34,524 bases of DNA from Cruorifilaria tuberocauda (GCA_013365365.1 JABVXU010000561.1:1-34524); one strand, 5' to 3'; shown: positions 12,702 to 22,065, numbered from the stretch's first letter. The notes: a model not told the origin generated them from the letters alone. Made by a program: numbers and translations.

Positions 12702-12926
12702 AGATTTAAAAGTTTTACTAAAGTAAAGTTCTTCGGCAATTTTCTCCATATTTAATTTTTCAATGTTTGTGATGGAACGGATGCAAAATTTGGTCGTTAA
12801 GGAGGTAATGACCATTGCTTGTGATGTCGATGATAAGCCATGAATTTTCATGAATTTTAATGATAAACAATTCATGAATTTTAGTTTCAATTTATAAATT
12901 TTTCCAAATCAGAATCGAAGTGTTTG

Positions 12927-12987
12927 AAGTCATTTAACAGATTTTAAGTGAAATTCATATTTTTATAAGATATTCTGTTAATGACTT
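12927..12987. repeat. 61-bp hairpin repeat, copy 1
   Basis: AAGTCATTTAACAG and CTGTTAATGACTT form a 13-bp stem with one bulged T around a 34-base loop containing TTTTAAGTGAAATTCA. The similarity to copy 2 continues about 23 bases past the right arm into a polypyrimidine tract (to about 13010). Confidence 0.7.
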
Positions 12988-13688
12988 CTTTTTCCTCTCA
13001 TTTCTCTTCTTAATTATTCTCTTTTGCAGTGAATTGGTTTAAATATCATTCCTTGATCAATGGTGAGCTTTCAGTTTTGCATCAACGATCAGATCATTAG
13101 ATCTTTCGGCTTATCCATTGATGAAGATTAAGTAATTCTTAGAAAATTATAACCTTTCATCTCGTAACTTTCCAGGAAGAATTTAGAATGCCGAATAATA
13201 TCATTTGGCCATATAAAAAAGTCAAAGAAATTATTGCAAAGCGGAATTGTTGTTGTTGAAGTGGTAATGTTTTTGGAAGCAGGCTAGGATAGTACATCAA
13301 CTATGAAGCTGTATAATACCTCCAACTATTGCTAAGGAAACGCATTGTAAAAAGAGACCATATTTCAACTGAAGAGGTGTTTTTTAGATAATTTATACGA
13401 ATGATACATAATCTTATTGAACCTTTTTTCTACAGTCATCTGCATAATTTACTATCGCTTGAGAAAGACCGATTACAGAAGAAAACGTATAGGATGTTCG
13501 TCACAGTGAAACAAAGCTTAGCAGTTATAGTGCATTAATTTTCAAATAAACATCAACAGTGAACATCAAATGATATATTTATAAAAAAGTATATAAAATA
13601 CCAGTATAGGATAAAATTTAATAACGAAATGACATTTCATTTCATGTTAAGTTTTCGCTTATATTTCTGAGCTCCAATTTCCTTATTC

Positions 13689-13708
13689 GTTCCCTCCTGA
13701 TTTTGATC
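13689..13708. repeat. 20-bp dispersed direct repeat, copy 1
   Basis: GTTCCCTCCTGATTTTGATC recurs at 14053-14072 with one change. On the minus strand both copies read as D-Q-(N/D)-Q-E-G-T within open frames, so they may come from one duplicated coding segment. Confidence 0.55.
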
Positions 13709-13854
13709 CGGTAATGATGGCGTTTGAACTGTTTTCGCAAGATTTATGGAAGAAAAATCGTGAATGAATCAATTTATAAATGAATATGATATTTTCTTAT
13801 AGAGATTGGTCATTAGAAGTAAAACAGTTGCCTGAACTTGTTTCAAAGTTAACC

Positions 13855-13995
13855 GAAGAGATAAGTTCTTTCCTTTGGTTTTGTCGCTTCTTCAGCAGCT
13901 TCTTTAACAGAACCAAAAAAGAAACTGTTGATGAAACTACGGAACCAAAAGAAATTCTGAAGAGGTAACGAAACCAAAAGAAGAAACTGCCAATA
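13855..13995 (+). pseudogene. K-P-K-E repeat remnant in an imperfect inverted repeat
   Basis: The left arm (about 13861-13910) on the minus strand reads KEAAEEATKPKERT. The right arm (about 13948-13995) on the plus strand reads EEVTKPKEETANK and a stop. A third unit between them reads TEPKE in a frame shifted by one base. So related low-complexity coding units face each other and are broken by frame changes. I recognise no parent protein. The Phe/Trp-rich reading of the opposite strand is a shadow of these codons. Confidence 0.3.
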
Positions 13996-14052
13996 AGTGA
14001 GAAGATCAAAAAAACCATTGAAGTAATTATCAAAGTCACGAAACAATGATCC

Positions 14053-14072
14053 GTTCCCTCCTGATCTTGATC
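14053..14072. repeat. 20-bp dispersed direct repeat, copy 2
   Basis: GTTCCCTCCTGATCTTGATC matches 13689-13708 with one difference. The minus-strand frame gives V-T-K-D-Q-D-Q-E-G-T. Confidence 0.55.
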
Positions 14073-14216
14073 TTTTGTTACCCCTTTTTGCTCCTCCCCC
14101 GCCTTCCCATGATTTCTGCTTTACATGGTAGATCGGTAACAACTGTGTACATATTTTATATCACTCTTATTATGATACAATATTAATGCAATATTATAAT
14201 AAATGAAAATCATTCT

Positions 14217-14335
14217 AACCTTCCGGTTCAGGTTCACCATCGATATTACAAGTAATGCTTAAGTCATTACTTCCCTCAAAGATTGCACCAATTCCACCAT
14301 GAAATACGGTTCTTCATCAGTTTTGCAGGTAAATC
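14217..14335 (-). pseudogene. Possible immunoglobulin-domain fragment
   Basis: The minus strand reads FEGSNDLSITCNIDGEPEPE, followed at once by a usable donor (G, then GTTAGA). Gly-x-x-x-x-I-x-C-x-(I/V)-x-G-x-P-x-P is the B-C strand pattern of I-set Ig domains in titin, twitchin and adhesion proteins, where the Cys forms the core disulfide. Upstream, another frame reads KTDEEPYF, so one frame change splits the piece. No partner strands (Trp of strand C, Tyr-x-Cys of strand F) were found. Assignment rests on one short motif. Confidence 0.25.
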
Positions 14336-14363
14336 TTGAGTAATATTATGTTAAAAGTTTTTA

Positions 14364-14424
14364 AAATCATTTAGCAAATTTTAAGTGAAATTCACATTTT
14401 TAGAAGATATCCTGCTAATGATTT
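14364..14424. repeat. 61-bp hairpin repeat, copy 2
   Basis: AAATCATTTAGCA pairs with TGCTAATGATTT around a loop nearly identical to copy 1 (12927-12987). Relative to copy 1, a G-C pair has become A-T and an A-T pair has become G-C, so both stems stay paired. Confidence 0.7.
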
Positions 14425-14477
14425 CTTTTTTCCTTTCCTTTCTCTTCCTACTATAAAAAAAAAAGAAAAATGGTAAC

Positions 14478-14661
14478 ATAAACAGAGACCTAGGGAATAG
14501 AGTAAAGCTGTATTCTGCAATGAGTTTGAATGAGTGCTCCAAATCAAATTTAACCAATTAAATATAACCTTAGGAATAGCAATAACCATAGTAGAAGCAC
14601 TAAAATAAGTACGAGTATCAATTATCAAGGCCAGTGGTAAACGCATGGTGACAAATGGTTT
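14478..14661 (-). pseudogene. Cytochrome c oxidase subunit 1 fragment (mitochondrial or Wolbachia origin)
   Basis: The minus strand reads TICHHAFTTGLD, then after one extra base IDTRTYFSASTMVIAIP, then a gap of about three residues, KVIFNWL, and finally a weak match SLQNTALLYSLG. This is the COX1 stretch that starts at the CuB-ligand His-His pair and runs through the D-T-R-x-Y-F segment and the P-T-G-(V/I)-K-(V/I)-F-S-W-L segment. The frameshift and small deletion show it is dead. COX1 is normally encoded by mitochondrial DNA or by bacteria, so this is a transferred piece. TGG for Trp, codons such as ACC, GGC and CTT, and the S-L-Q-x-T-x-A-L spacing lean towards an alphaproteobacterial source (Wolbachia of filariae), but a mitochondrial source is not excluded. 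Confidence 0.6.
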
Positions 14662-15063
14662 GCATGGTTCTTATGTTTTTTTTGGGTGTCTGTTTCTTTA
14701 ACTTTCGTATTAAATTTTCTAATTTTAATTGATATAAAAAAAACTTGGAAAAATCATTTAAATCAAAAATAGATATTTTAATTAAACCAAATTCAAAAAA
14801 TACAAATTTCACTGATCCTTACTTCCAGCTTAATAAGATGGAATAGTTAGTTCGCAAAGTGAAGCTTTTCTGATATATTTTCTTCTGCTATTTCATAACT
14901 TTGCAACTTGCTTTTCACAGCGTCGCTGTTATGGGATGGCTATTCATTCTCGCAATATTATTCTTTGCGATTAGAGTCACATATCGCAATGCTACAATTT
15001 AGCAAACCGCTTCCAAAACAATTTTTGGCGGCAAGGTTTTTTGATCATCTACAAGAGTTGCCT

Positions 15064-15240
15064 GATGTGCTTATCAAGTTATGTGGGTCAGAGGTTGGGG
15101 TGAGGAATACAGAAGTTGTTTATCGGCGGTATTATGAGTCCTTGTGGAATAGATGACCCATGAAGTTGTGTTTCATCCTTATCGAATTCAATGACTTTCT
15201 CAGTGAAACGGAATGTCTGTTGCAATAATCGGACTGCTGC
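15064..15240 (-). pseudogene. Cytochrome P450 C-terminal fragment (K-helix region)
   Basis: The minus strand is open for about 50 codons and matches the P450 pattern after the K helix: A-V-R-L (ExxR context), FRFTEKV, a polar turn, QLHGSSIPQGLIIPPI, then HPNL, with a stop where P450s have the Trp of HxDPxxW. Further along the strand (about 15010-15045) KNCFG resembles the heme-thiolate loop, but it is too close and lies in another frame. A CAG acceptor at 15239-15241 would put an intron inside ExxR. The parent enzyme is a heme monooxygenase of the endoplasmic reticulum. The stop codons and the missing stretch mark this as a remnant. The 82-codon plus-strand ORF at 14908-15156 is its antisense shadow. 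Confidence 0.45.
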
Positions 15241-15275
15241 ATAATTTTCATAATTTTTAAAATAAAATGTTCATC

Positions 15276-15343
15276 ATGACAAAAGGACTATTAGCAATAT
15301 TAGACAATCCCGAATTCCCCAGCATTGAGCTTAAAGATCCCAG
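15276..15343 (+). other. Exon-like ORF upstream of CKS1 (possible alternative first exon)
   Basis: ATG opens MTKGLLAILDNPEFPSIELK and the piece ends at a donor (CCCAG, then GTAAAAAC) in phase 2. CKS1 exon 2 accepts exactly this phase with the same split Arg codon (AG/A). The sequence looks coding but is unrelated to the CKS N-terminus. It could be an alternative first exon, a remnant, or chance. Confidence 0.25.
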
Positions 15344-15432
15344 GTAAAAACAGTGAGTGATGTTTTTATCATCCTTTCGCTATTGTTATTGTCCTATGAG
15401 TTGGTTTGTATTGGATTACAGTCTCATGTGTT

Positions 15433-15499
15433 ATCGATTGTTTCATAGATAGTAGCATAGTTCGATATCGATTGTTTCATGGTAGTAGCATAGTTCGAG
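15433..15499. repeat. Two-copy tandem repeat, 34 and 33 bp
   Basis: ATCGATTGTTTCAT followed by GTAGCATAGTTCGA occurs twice end to end (15433-15466 and 15467-15499), with one short indel near the middle. It lies about 410 bp upstream of the CKS1 start codon. Confidence 0.85.
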
Positions 15500-15910
15500 G
15501 TTAAAGTCGATTTTACTTCAAACGAAGAACGTACTTCAACGTTCTTCTGTCTAGCCACTAATATTAAATAAATTTAAAATTCAGATGCTCACAGTTGACC
15601 TATAGAAAACTATATAAATTATGAGCATCTTAATTTTTAATTAATTTAATGCTTTTTCAGCCCTTTTTTATGTAGGGAAGCTATCTGTTTATGTATTCTG
15701 CTAAAAAGTTTGAAATCTTATCCATGTTTTCACTCAGATCGTGAATACTGAATGCTGGACTGAGGATCGAAAAAATTTTTCGTTCAAAATGTTTTTTTTT
15801 TTGAAAATGTTTGATAATGAAGATTTTTACTTCAGGAACGAAGAGGTAAATTCACTTCTCACGTCTCCATTTCTTGGTCGAATCACTGAGTCAATTTCCT
15901 ACTAAGTTCA

Positions 15911-17258
15911 ATGAGTGCTTCACCTCGTGATTTCTATTATTCGAACAAATATAGTGATGATAAATATGAATACAGGTTTGCATTATTCTGTATTCCATGA
16001 GAAATACTTGTCCGAGACATCAAAAAGATGGAAGTGTAAATAGTATAATATTTATGATTCTTCACAAGAAGCTTAAATGTTGTTAAGGGTTGAAATTGAT
16101 TTATTATCAAGTAATGAAACTCAGTAGTTTTGAATTCATGGGAAGTACTTTCATCGTTTTTAATCTTTTTCAAAAGTGAATTGGATGACTTAACATAGTG
16201 ATATTTTTTTTTCAGACATGTACATGTACCCAAGGATTTAGTTCGACTGATACCAAAGGATCGGTTGATGAGCGAAAAAGAATGGCGATCACTTGGAATA
16301 CAGCAGAGCCAAGGATGGGTTCATTACATGATCCATAGCCCAGAGCGGCATGTATGTTTTTCTTTTTTATTTGAAAACAAATAAAACCAAATTTTTATTG
16401 CAATAGCACGAAGACTTTATAGTTCATTGCTTGCGTCTATAAAATTAGTAGAATTTCTGATGCCTTCGATATAACGCTTCTCTTCTTGTTAACTCACAGT
16501 GTGTTATATATGGTAAATCGGCGCACGAGGCTTTGTTTGATCAGATACGAAATAATGTTTGCAATACAAAAAGTAATAGACGCTACTCATTTTGCTCTTA
16601 CCGGTCACAAGTTTTTTATGAATTTTTATTTACATTTCGTTTCACCTTCTAATCTGCTGAGCATGCTTCTTAAATGTAAGATTTTTTGTACAGAAAGTTA
16701 GTAGCAATGAACTATCAAACAGTGCCATCCTCTTTATTGGTATAAATTTCTAAAAACTGCGTTGAACTATCTTTCTGTAATTGGGTTAGATATTCGCATG
16801 CTGTTATGTGCAATCTGCTTTTTACCACAATTTGCAATTCCGCAAATTACTTCAGACGATGTTTGCTTATTTTGCTTGAAATGCCAAAATACTGTAAAAC
16901 TATCGAAGTCATAACTGGCTTTGGATTTTTTTGTAACTTCTTTGCAGCTGCAAAAAACTTATTCCGATAATTGCTTGCAGTAAGTCACTATCGACTTCCA
17001 GTATTCGCGCACAAGCTCTGATTTTCAAGATTCTTATTCCTTCAAAAATTTCTCAAATAATAATTCTTTTTCCATAGTTTGCAATTTCTGAACCACATGA
17101 ATTTTGGCGCAATACATGCAGCATAAAATCATTCCATAAGTTTTTCTTCAATATTTTCATACAATTTAATATCAATTTTTTAGATTCTTTTATTCCGTCG
17201 TCCTTTAAAAGATGTCATCATATGTGACGGAAACAACGGTACGGAGCAGGTAAATTAA
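15911..17258 (+). CDS. cks-1: CKS1, cyclin-dependent kinase regulatory subunit, 3 exons
   Basis: Exons 15911-15975, 16216-16351 and 17184-17258 join in frame to give 91 aa, the family's usual size (79-96). CKS proteins bind Cdk1/Cdk2 and phosphorylated partners, promoting multisite phosphorylation and mitotic exit. Visible landmarks: [18 protein letters not shown] (residues 7-24), [20 protein letters not shown] (39-58), and the hinge with the last strand [14 protein letters not shown] (62-75). By alignment with human CKS1 the phosphate-pocket residues are all present: K13, R22, S53, W56, R73. The hinge has Arg where vertebrates have the second Pro (HxPEPH), as in C. elegans CKS-1. The tail after FRRPL is unconserved and ends at TAA, which overlaps a possible donor (CAG, then GTAAAT), so an extra 3' exon cannot be ruled out. 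Acceptors are strong (TTTTTTTTCAG, TTTTTTAG). Confidence 0.95.
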
Positions 17259-18064
17259 AATGCTGTTTATGCCATGTATCGACATCAATTTTTCGCAAGG
17301 GAATGTTTATTTTATTGACGGGACCTTTATTTATTTCATTAGTCATTGCTTGCTTTTGTTATTTGCCATTCCTTAAATATTCTTTTCCTAATTTATACTC
17401 TCTGATCAACTAGTTTCCCTACGTAATTAACTGTTTTTTTTTGTATGTATTCGCAAAAAAAATGTCTGTTTTATATTTTTTCCTGTATCATTCCATGATT
17501 CAGCCTTATCAATTCGTAATTTTTGTGGAAATAGATCTTTAACACATTTCGGCTACTTTAGCAATAATGCATCCTGTTTATTATTTGTTTTATTATATTA
17601 TAGATCAGTAGACATACGTTACTTTTTGTTGTTTCTTTTCTTCTGTTCGGTAGCTTCATAAGCCTTTATATGTATTGTTCCTTTTTTGTACAGTGTTCCC
17701 GTCGCTACCTCACGGCGAGTATACATTCGTTAATAGTGTAGAACTTGATCCTTCCATCAATTTCTCCATAATTCAATACTTTTTTACTTATGAAACAAAA
17801 TTCCATGTCTGGCTGTACAAAAATTAAGAGTTGAGACGAAGATGATGAGATCCCAATAGGAGCTGTGGGTACTGCAGCTATCATTGTATGTACTCGTCGC
17901 CTAAATCAACTTGAACAAACTTGAACTCTTCTTAAATCAATAACATTTGAAGTCTAAAGCTGATGAAATCCTTTATGCAAAAGGACAGAGTTGATTTCTA
18001 TCTTATTTTCGAATAGTTATGATTGTATGTAATTGGAATAAAACTACTCTCTTCCGGTTGTGTC

Positions 18065-18206
18065 TTATGCGCTATATTTTGCTCGAAGACTTTTAACGTC
18101 AGAATATTGTGCCGGTTCTCGAAATGTTAGAGACCAGATTACTTGTTGGGATCCATACAAAGCTTTCATATTCTTTGGTACTGTGTGATGGGAGTTATTG
18201 TCCGTT
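18065..18206 (-). other. ORF-like fragment of unknown origin
   Basis: The minus strand is open for about 46 codons (SHHTVPKNMKALYGSQ..., then TFREPAQYSDVKSLRAKYSA) in an island of higher G+C. After its stop a second frame continues (HKTQPEESSFIPITYN), and 35-40-codon open stretches follow at 17930-17800 and 17726-17619 on the same strand. There is no ATG-to-stop gene and no family recognised. It could be a decayed gene or chance. Confidence 0.2.
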
Positions 18207-19055
18207 TAAGCAGCTTATTTCAGAGATAATGATATTTTATCAGGAAAGAATTTGATGAGTTAAATTGCGATGGACAATTGTCAAGCATATTTAAAATTTT
18301 TACTTCTATTTAGTTTAGTCGTTGAATCTTTGACCTTTCTAGAAAACGGTAAAACTCAAGATATGCTTAATTAATCAGTTGTGTTCTGGTTTAATATAAT
18401 TTGCTGAAAGCAAATGTGTTGCATTTTTTTTGCTTTCCCACTTTTTCCTTTAAAAAAAATTGTCAAGATTCAAAATGTCAAAACATTAAAATTTTCCCAT
18501 TATCAAAAACTTGTGACATCCTTCGGTTCCTCTATTGTCACCTGGTAATTTCAATATCATTTTCAAAAAGCTTTTCATTATAAATTTTATAGGTAATCTG
18601 TCAAACGATAAAAGGATGAATGACCTTTACAAATCCCTCCTTTTTCATCAAGAAATTAGATTAAAAATGAAAAAGTTGCAAAACTTATCACTTAATACTT
18701 ATGACTGTTAGTAACATCTAACTTACGAACGGTGCACTTAAATCTTACTATAAATTATTTCTTGATTAAATAAATAGTTAATTGAAAATTTCAATAGAAT
18801 TTCCATTTGAATATGTCCAAGTAAATTTAATTATAAATTGATACATTTATTAGAATAACTGTACTGCTAGCATAAAAAGTAATCATGAATTTCTACTACA
18901 AAAGCCAGCATATCTATTGTAGGGTTACCACTATATGAAACTTATTGTTTGCTAAGCAATTACTTTAACCTTAACTTATATTAGCACATCTTTATCTTTA
19001 TTCTTTATCTTGTTATTTTTATGCTCATTCCAAAGAAGCGTATTTCTCTGCTTAG

Positions 19056-19274
19056 AGTAAGCATATTATCAGAGAATATGTTGCAGAAAGGAGACAAAAA
19101 ATTCCTGAAACGGCTAAATTTGACGAAATATGGAGACGACAGATAACGACGGATGTTCGTCACGTGAGGATACTGCTCTTACTTCACATGAGGCGTGAAC
19201 ATTATTCTGTCACTTCATACAGGAACTTGATGAAGACTCCGACATCCAATACTTTATCCTTTCTTCAGCTGTGA
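19056..19274 (+). other. ORF-like fragment of unknown origin
   Basis: A 72-codon open frame without an early ATG, reading REYVAERRQKIPETAKFDE... and later LLLLHMRREHYSVTSYRNL before TGA. Amino-acid use is balanced and Arg-rich, unlike the chance ORFs nearby. A TTATCAG that could be an acceptor lies at its start. A second frame of the same stretch is also open for 22 codons from an ATG, which weakens the case. Confidence 0.2.
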
Positions 19275-20383
19275 TAACTGTCATTGTTGATGGCTAATTA
19301 TACTTTAATTTTAATTCTTTCTGCATTGCACTGTTTATCTTGAATTTCATACTTTCATATTTCAAGAAAATTTTCAAAATTCAGAACTGAAGATGTGTAG
19401 GCAAAAAATATTACAAAAGAAATCATGAAATTTAAATAGTAACAGGTTAAGTTTATATGATCTTCTATCCGCTATTTCACAATCTTTTCATTGTTTTAAT
19501 TCAAAAATTATCATCACTATTATTATTATTACTGCCATCATTTTTATTATCACTATTATTGTTTGTTAAAAATTCTACGAAAAGATGCCAGTTAAAAATT
19601 ATTGTTACAACTGATCTATTCTACGAATTATAAATAATTTATTTTTGAATTTCAAAATTTTGAGTTACAAAATGATCCGCTGAGCTTTAGCAATCAAAGC
19701 TCTATGGTGAGATCGATTTAAACCCATAAATAAATTAATTATACTTTGATTTGTAATGTGATAAACGAATAGTGATAACTCTCATTTCTCCTTTAACATC
19801 GCACCAAAACAATCAAAATTATAAACATGTTTTCTCAAAAATTTAGTTAATCATTTTGAAAAAATAAATATTGATTGATTAATTTTTGAAAAGTAAAATA
19901 ACATTTTTGGGAATTTTTGCAAGTTTATTGATAAAGACTGAAAAAAAACACTCGGATGAAGTATTATTGATTATCAAATTTTAGTGATGAAAATTAAGAT
20001 ATGATTCATACTCATACAAAAGATTTGCCGATTTCCTGATTAGCCAAAATCGAAATAAGGAATGGAGCTTATCAAGTTGAATCCATTCCCCTGGGCAATG
20101 CACGAATAGTAAGGCATTGTAAGTAATGCAGCTAATCGGATTTAGCTTCCAGAATGAAACGATCATGCTAGTCTAACGTATGTCCTCTTTCTAAGTCGTC
20201 TTGATTACCCATTAATAGAACAGTTATTTCTAATTTAATTTATCAAGCTCCACTTAATCATACAATTTATCCTAATGAAAAATGACTTAAATTTGCAGCA
20301 AATGAACTGAGAGAAAAAATTTTTCAACTAACAATTTTTACCATTAAAATGGCTTATTTTTGAAAATTTTAATGAGAATCGAT

Positions 20384-20420
20384 ATGCTTTAAGCATTATT
20401 CATTACTTGCTTTAAGCATG
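20384..20420. repeat. Paired ATGCTTTAAGCAT near-palindromes
   Basis: Two copies of (A)TGCTTTAAGCAT lie 24 bases apart (20384-20396 and 20408-20420). Each is almost a palindrome, so it resembles a pair of protein-binding sites, but no regulator can be named. Confidence 0.5.
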
Positions 20421-21042
20421 AATTCCTCCATCATTTCCTTCCTTTCAAGATAATTTCATGCCTTATCACACTGATGATCTGCAACAATTGAAGATTAAAT
20501 GAAAGGCCTAGCATTCATTACTACTGTTGAAGGCATATATCAGTACAGATACTAGAAAATGAAGTATTAAAAGATTATTCGTTTCAAAATGAATAAATTC
20601 ATTATCATCCTAAATAAAATCTTTTCAGTTTTACATTTTTACACTTATTAGTACTATAATTGTATTATGTAATTTTTATCTTTGCAAATTATCATGAAAA
20701 ACACGTATTTACACGTGTATGCACAATGTTCACGTATATAGCGCATCCATCCGATCAATAATATGAATGCTAATTAAATTTTATTATTTCTTTACCTTTT
20801 TTAAAATTCTTTTTAATAACACGCTCTTTTCTTATATTTATAGAGAATATTACCTTGAATAAGTGCTGCTACACTTGTCTATAATTTGAAATGATTTAAA
20901 GTTTATAATTGAGTATTTGCGGTGAGAGATCTTCGAGATTCGACACCATTTGACAAATGCATAGTTTGATTTGCGTCCTTGACAATTCTATTAGTCCTTC
21001 TTCCCATTATCAATAGTTCCTTTTCTTACCTCAGAAATTATG

Positions 21043-21093
21043 GACCTCGAACGCAATGAGTGAATTTGACCTGTCACGCAATGAGTTTGACCT
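21043..21093. repeat. Short tandem repeat with TTTGACCT motifs
   Basis: GACCT, ACGCAATGAGT and TTTGACCT recur in order: GACCTCGAACGCAATGAG, then TTTGACCT (21065-21072), GTCACGCAATGAG, then TTTGACCT (21086-21093). On the minus strand TTTGACCT is AGGTCAAA, a nuclear-receptor-type half site. Binding is speculation. Confidence 0.5.
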
Positions 21094-22026
21094 TTTTTTA
21101 TTTTTCTTTCACGAAACCTTCTCATCGCTTTCTTCTTTCGTTTTCTAAAGCAATTGAGAGAATGATGATGATCAGGAAACTGTTGATTTCAAGATTGTTC
21201 AAGATTATTTTTCGATATCTTAAATTAATATATTATCAATAATCATTACAATTAATTGAAGAAAAGCTAATTGGTAAAATAAAATAAATTATGAAATAGA
21301 CAGATTATGACGTTTTTGTGCATTTTAATTGAGGCTTATTTAAATATTAGTAAAAATTCAGTTTCTTTTGACAGTAAATTCCGGATTATCAAATGTTTAT
21401 TCATTCGATGTGATGATGGCAGATGGCTCACAGAACAAACAATGAAAAAAAGAAGGATAATGCTTATTTCATTTCATTTCGAAATTTTTTTAAAATGCGT
21501 TCTTTGTGCTATTTTCTATAGACTTAAACTTTCTGAAAGCTAAGTGATTATTCACTGAATTCCCATAAGACATTTTATTTCACCTGATAAGATCAATTAT
21601 GGAGTATTGATTTTAGTAGAATATCATATCATTCATTTATGTTTCAGTGATAATGAAGTTTTAGAATTAACCCAAAAGCAGAGCTGTGTCAAGATTGCTT
21701 CTATTTTCATAATAGTAGTTAATTTTTGTTAATCAAATTAACTTCCTCATTTCCACCATTATCATCAATAGATGCTAATATACAAGCCTTCAATTAACAT
21801 TAATATGCAAATGAATCTTTCTTCTGACCTATCCACAGCAGACAAAGCAATGAGGTCAAATTGTACATTTGTCTTCATAAATACGATACTTGACATCTTG
21901 AAAATTCAAAAAGAGAAATAATTTAATTGAAAAAGAAAATCTAGAAGGAACTGTAGAACTATAAAAAGTAATTAGAATTTATGGGAAATTTTCTTGCTTC
22001 GGGAAAAAAACCGCTAAACAAACAAA

Positions 22027-22065
22027 GAGGGAGAGAGAAAGGGAGAGAGAGAGAGAGAGAGAGAG
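22027..22065. repeat. GA microsatellite
   Basis: GGGAGAGAGAAAGGGAGAGA followed by about ten more GA units. Confidence 0.9.

Larger units (their letters stand above)
12353..15910. other. Mosaic of broken gene fragments and repeats
   Basis: Nothing intact was found between SART1 and CKS1. Listed separately are exon-like ORFs on the plus strand (12555-13540), two copies of a 61-bp hairpin, a K-P-K-E inverted repeat, an Ig-like fragment, a COX1 fragment, a P450 fragment and a short tandem duplication. The density of recognisable but frameshifted pieces in 3.5 kb is much higher than elsewhere in the window. Confidence 0.6.

Noticed and set aside
12606..12890. 94-codon minus-strand ORF upstream of SART1
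   Set aside because: It overlaps the better plus-strand candidate and has no motif. Its composition fits a shadow frame.
13797..14142. Minus-strand ORFs with Phe/Trp-rich, membrane-like segments
   Set aside because: The FFFWF stretches are the antisense of plus-strand K-P-K-E codons, so the apparent membrane helix is probably a reading-frame shadow.
14908..15156. 82-codon plus-strand ORF ending in YYESLWNR
   Set aside because: It lies antisense to the P450-like frame, which has recognisable family motifs. It also starts at a non-ATG codon.
17833..17923. Plus-strand open stretch reading DEDDEIPIGAVGTAAII before GTATGT
   Set aside because: It looked like a possible extra CKS1 exon, but no acceptor gives the required phase and it resembles no CKS tail.
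21307..21543. 78-codon plus-strand ORF starting MTFLCILIEAYL
   Set aside because: At this base composition I estimate that around ten ORFs of this size occur in the window by chance. It has no motif, no splice context and no conserved look.
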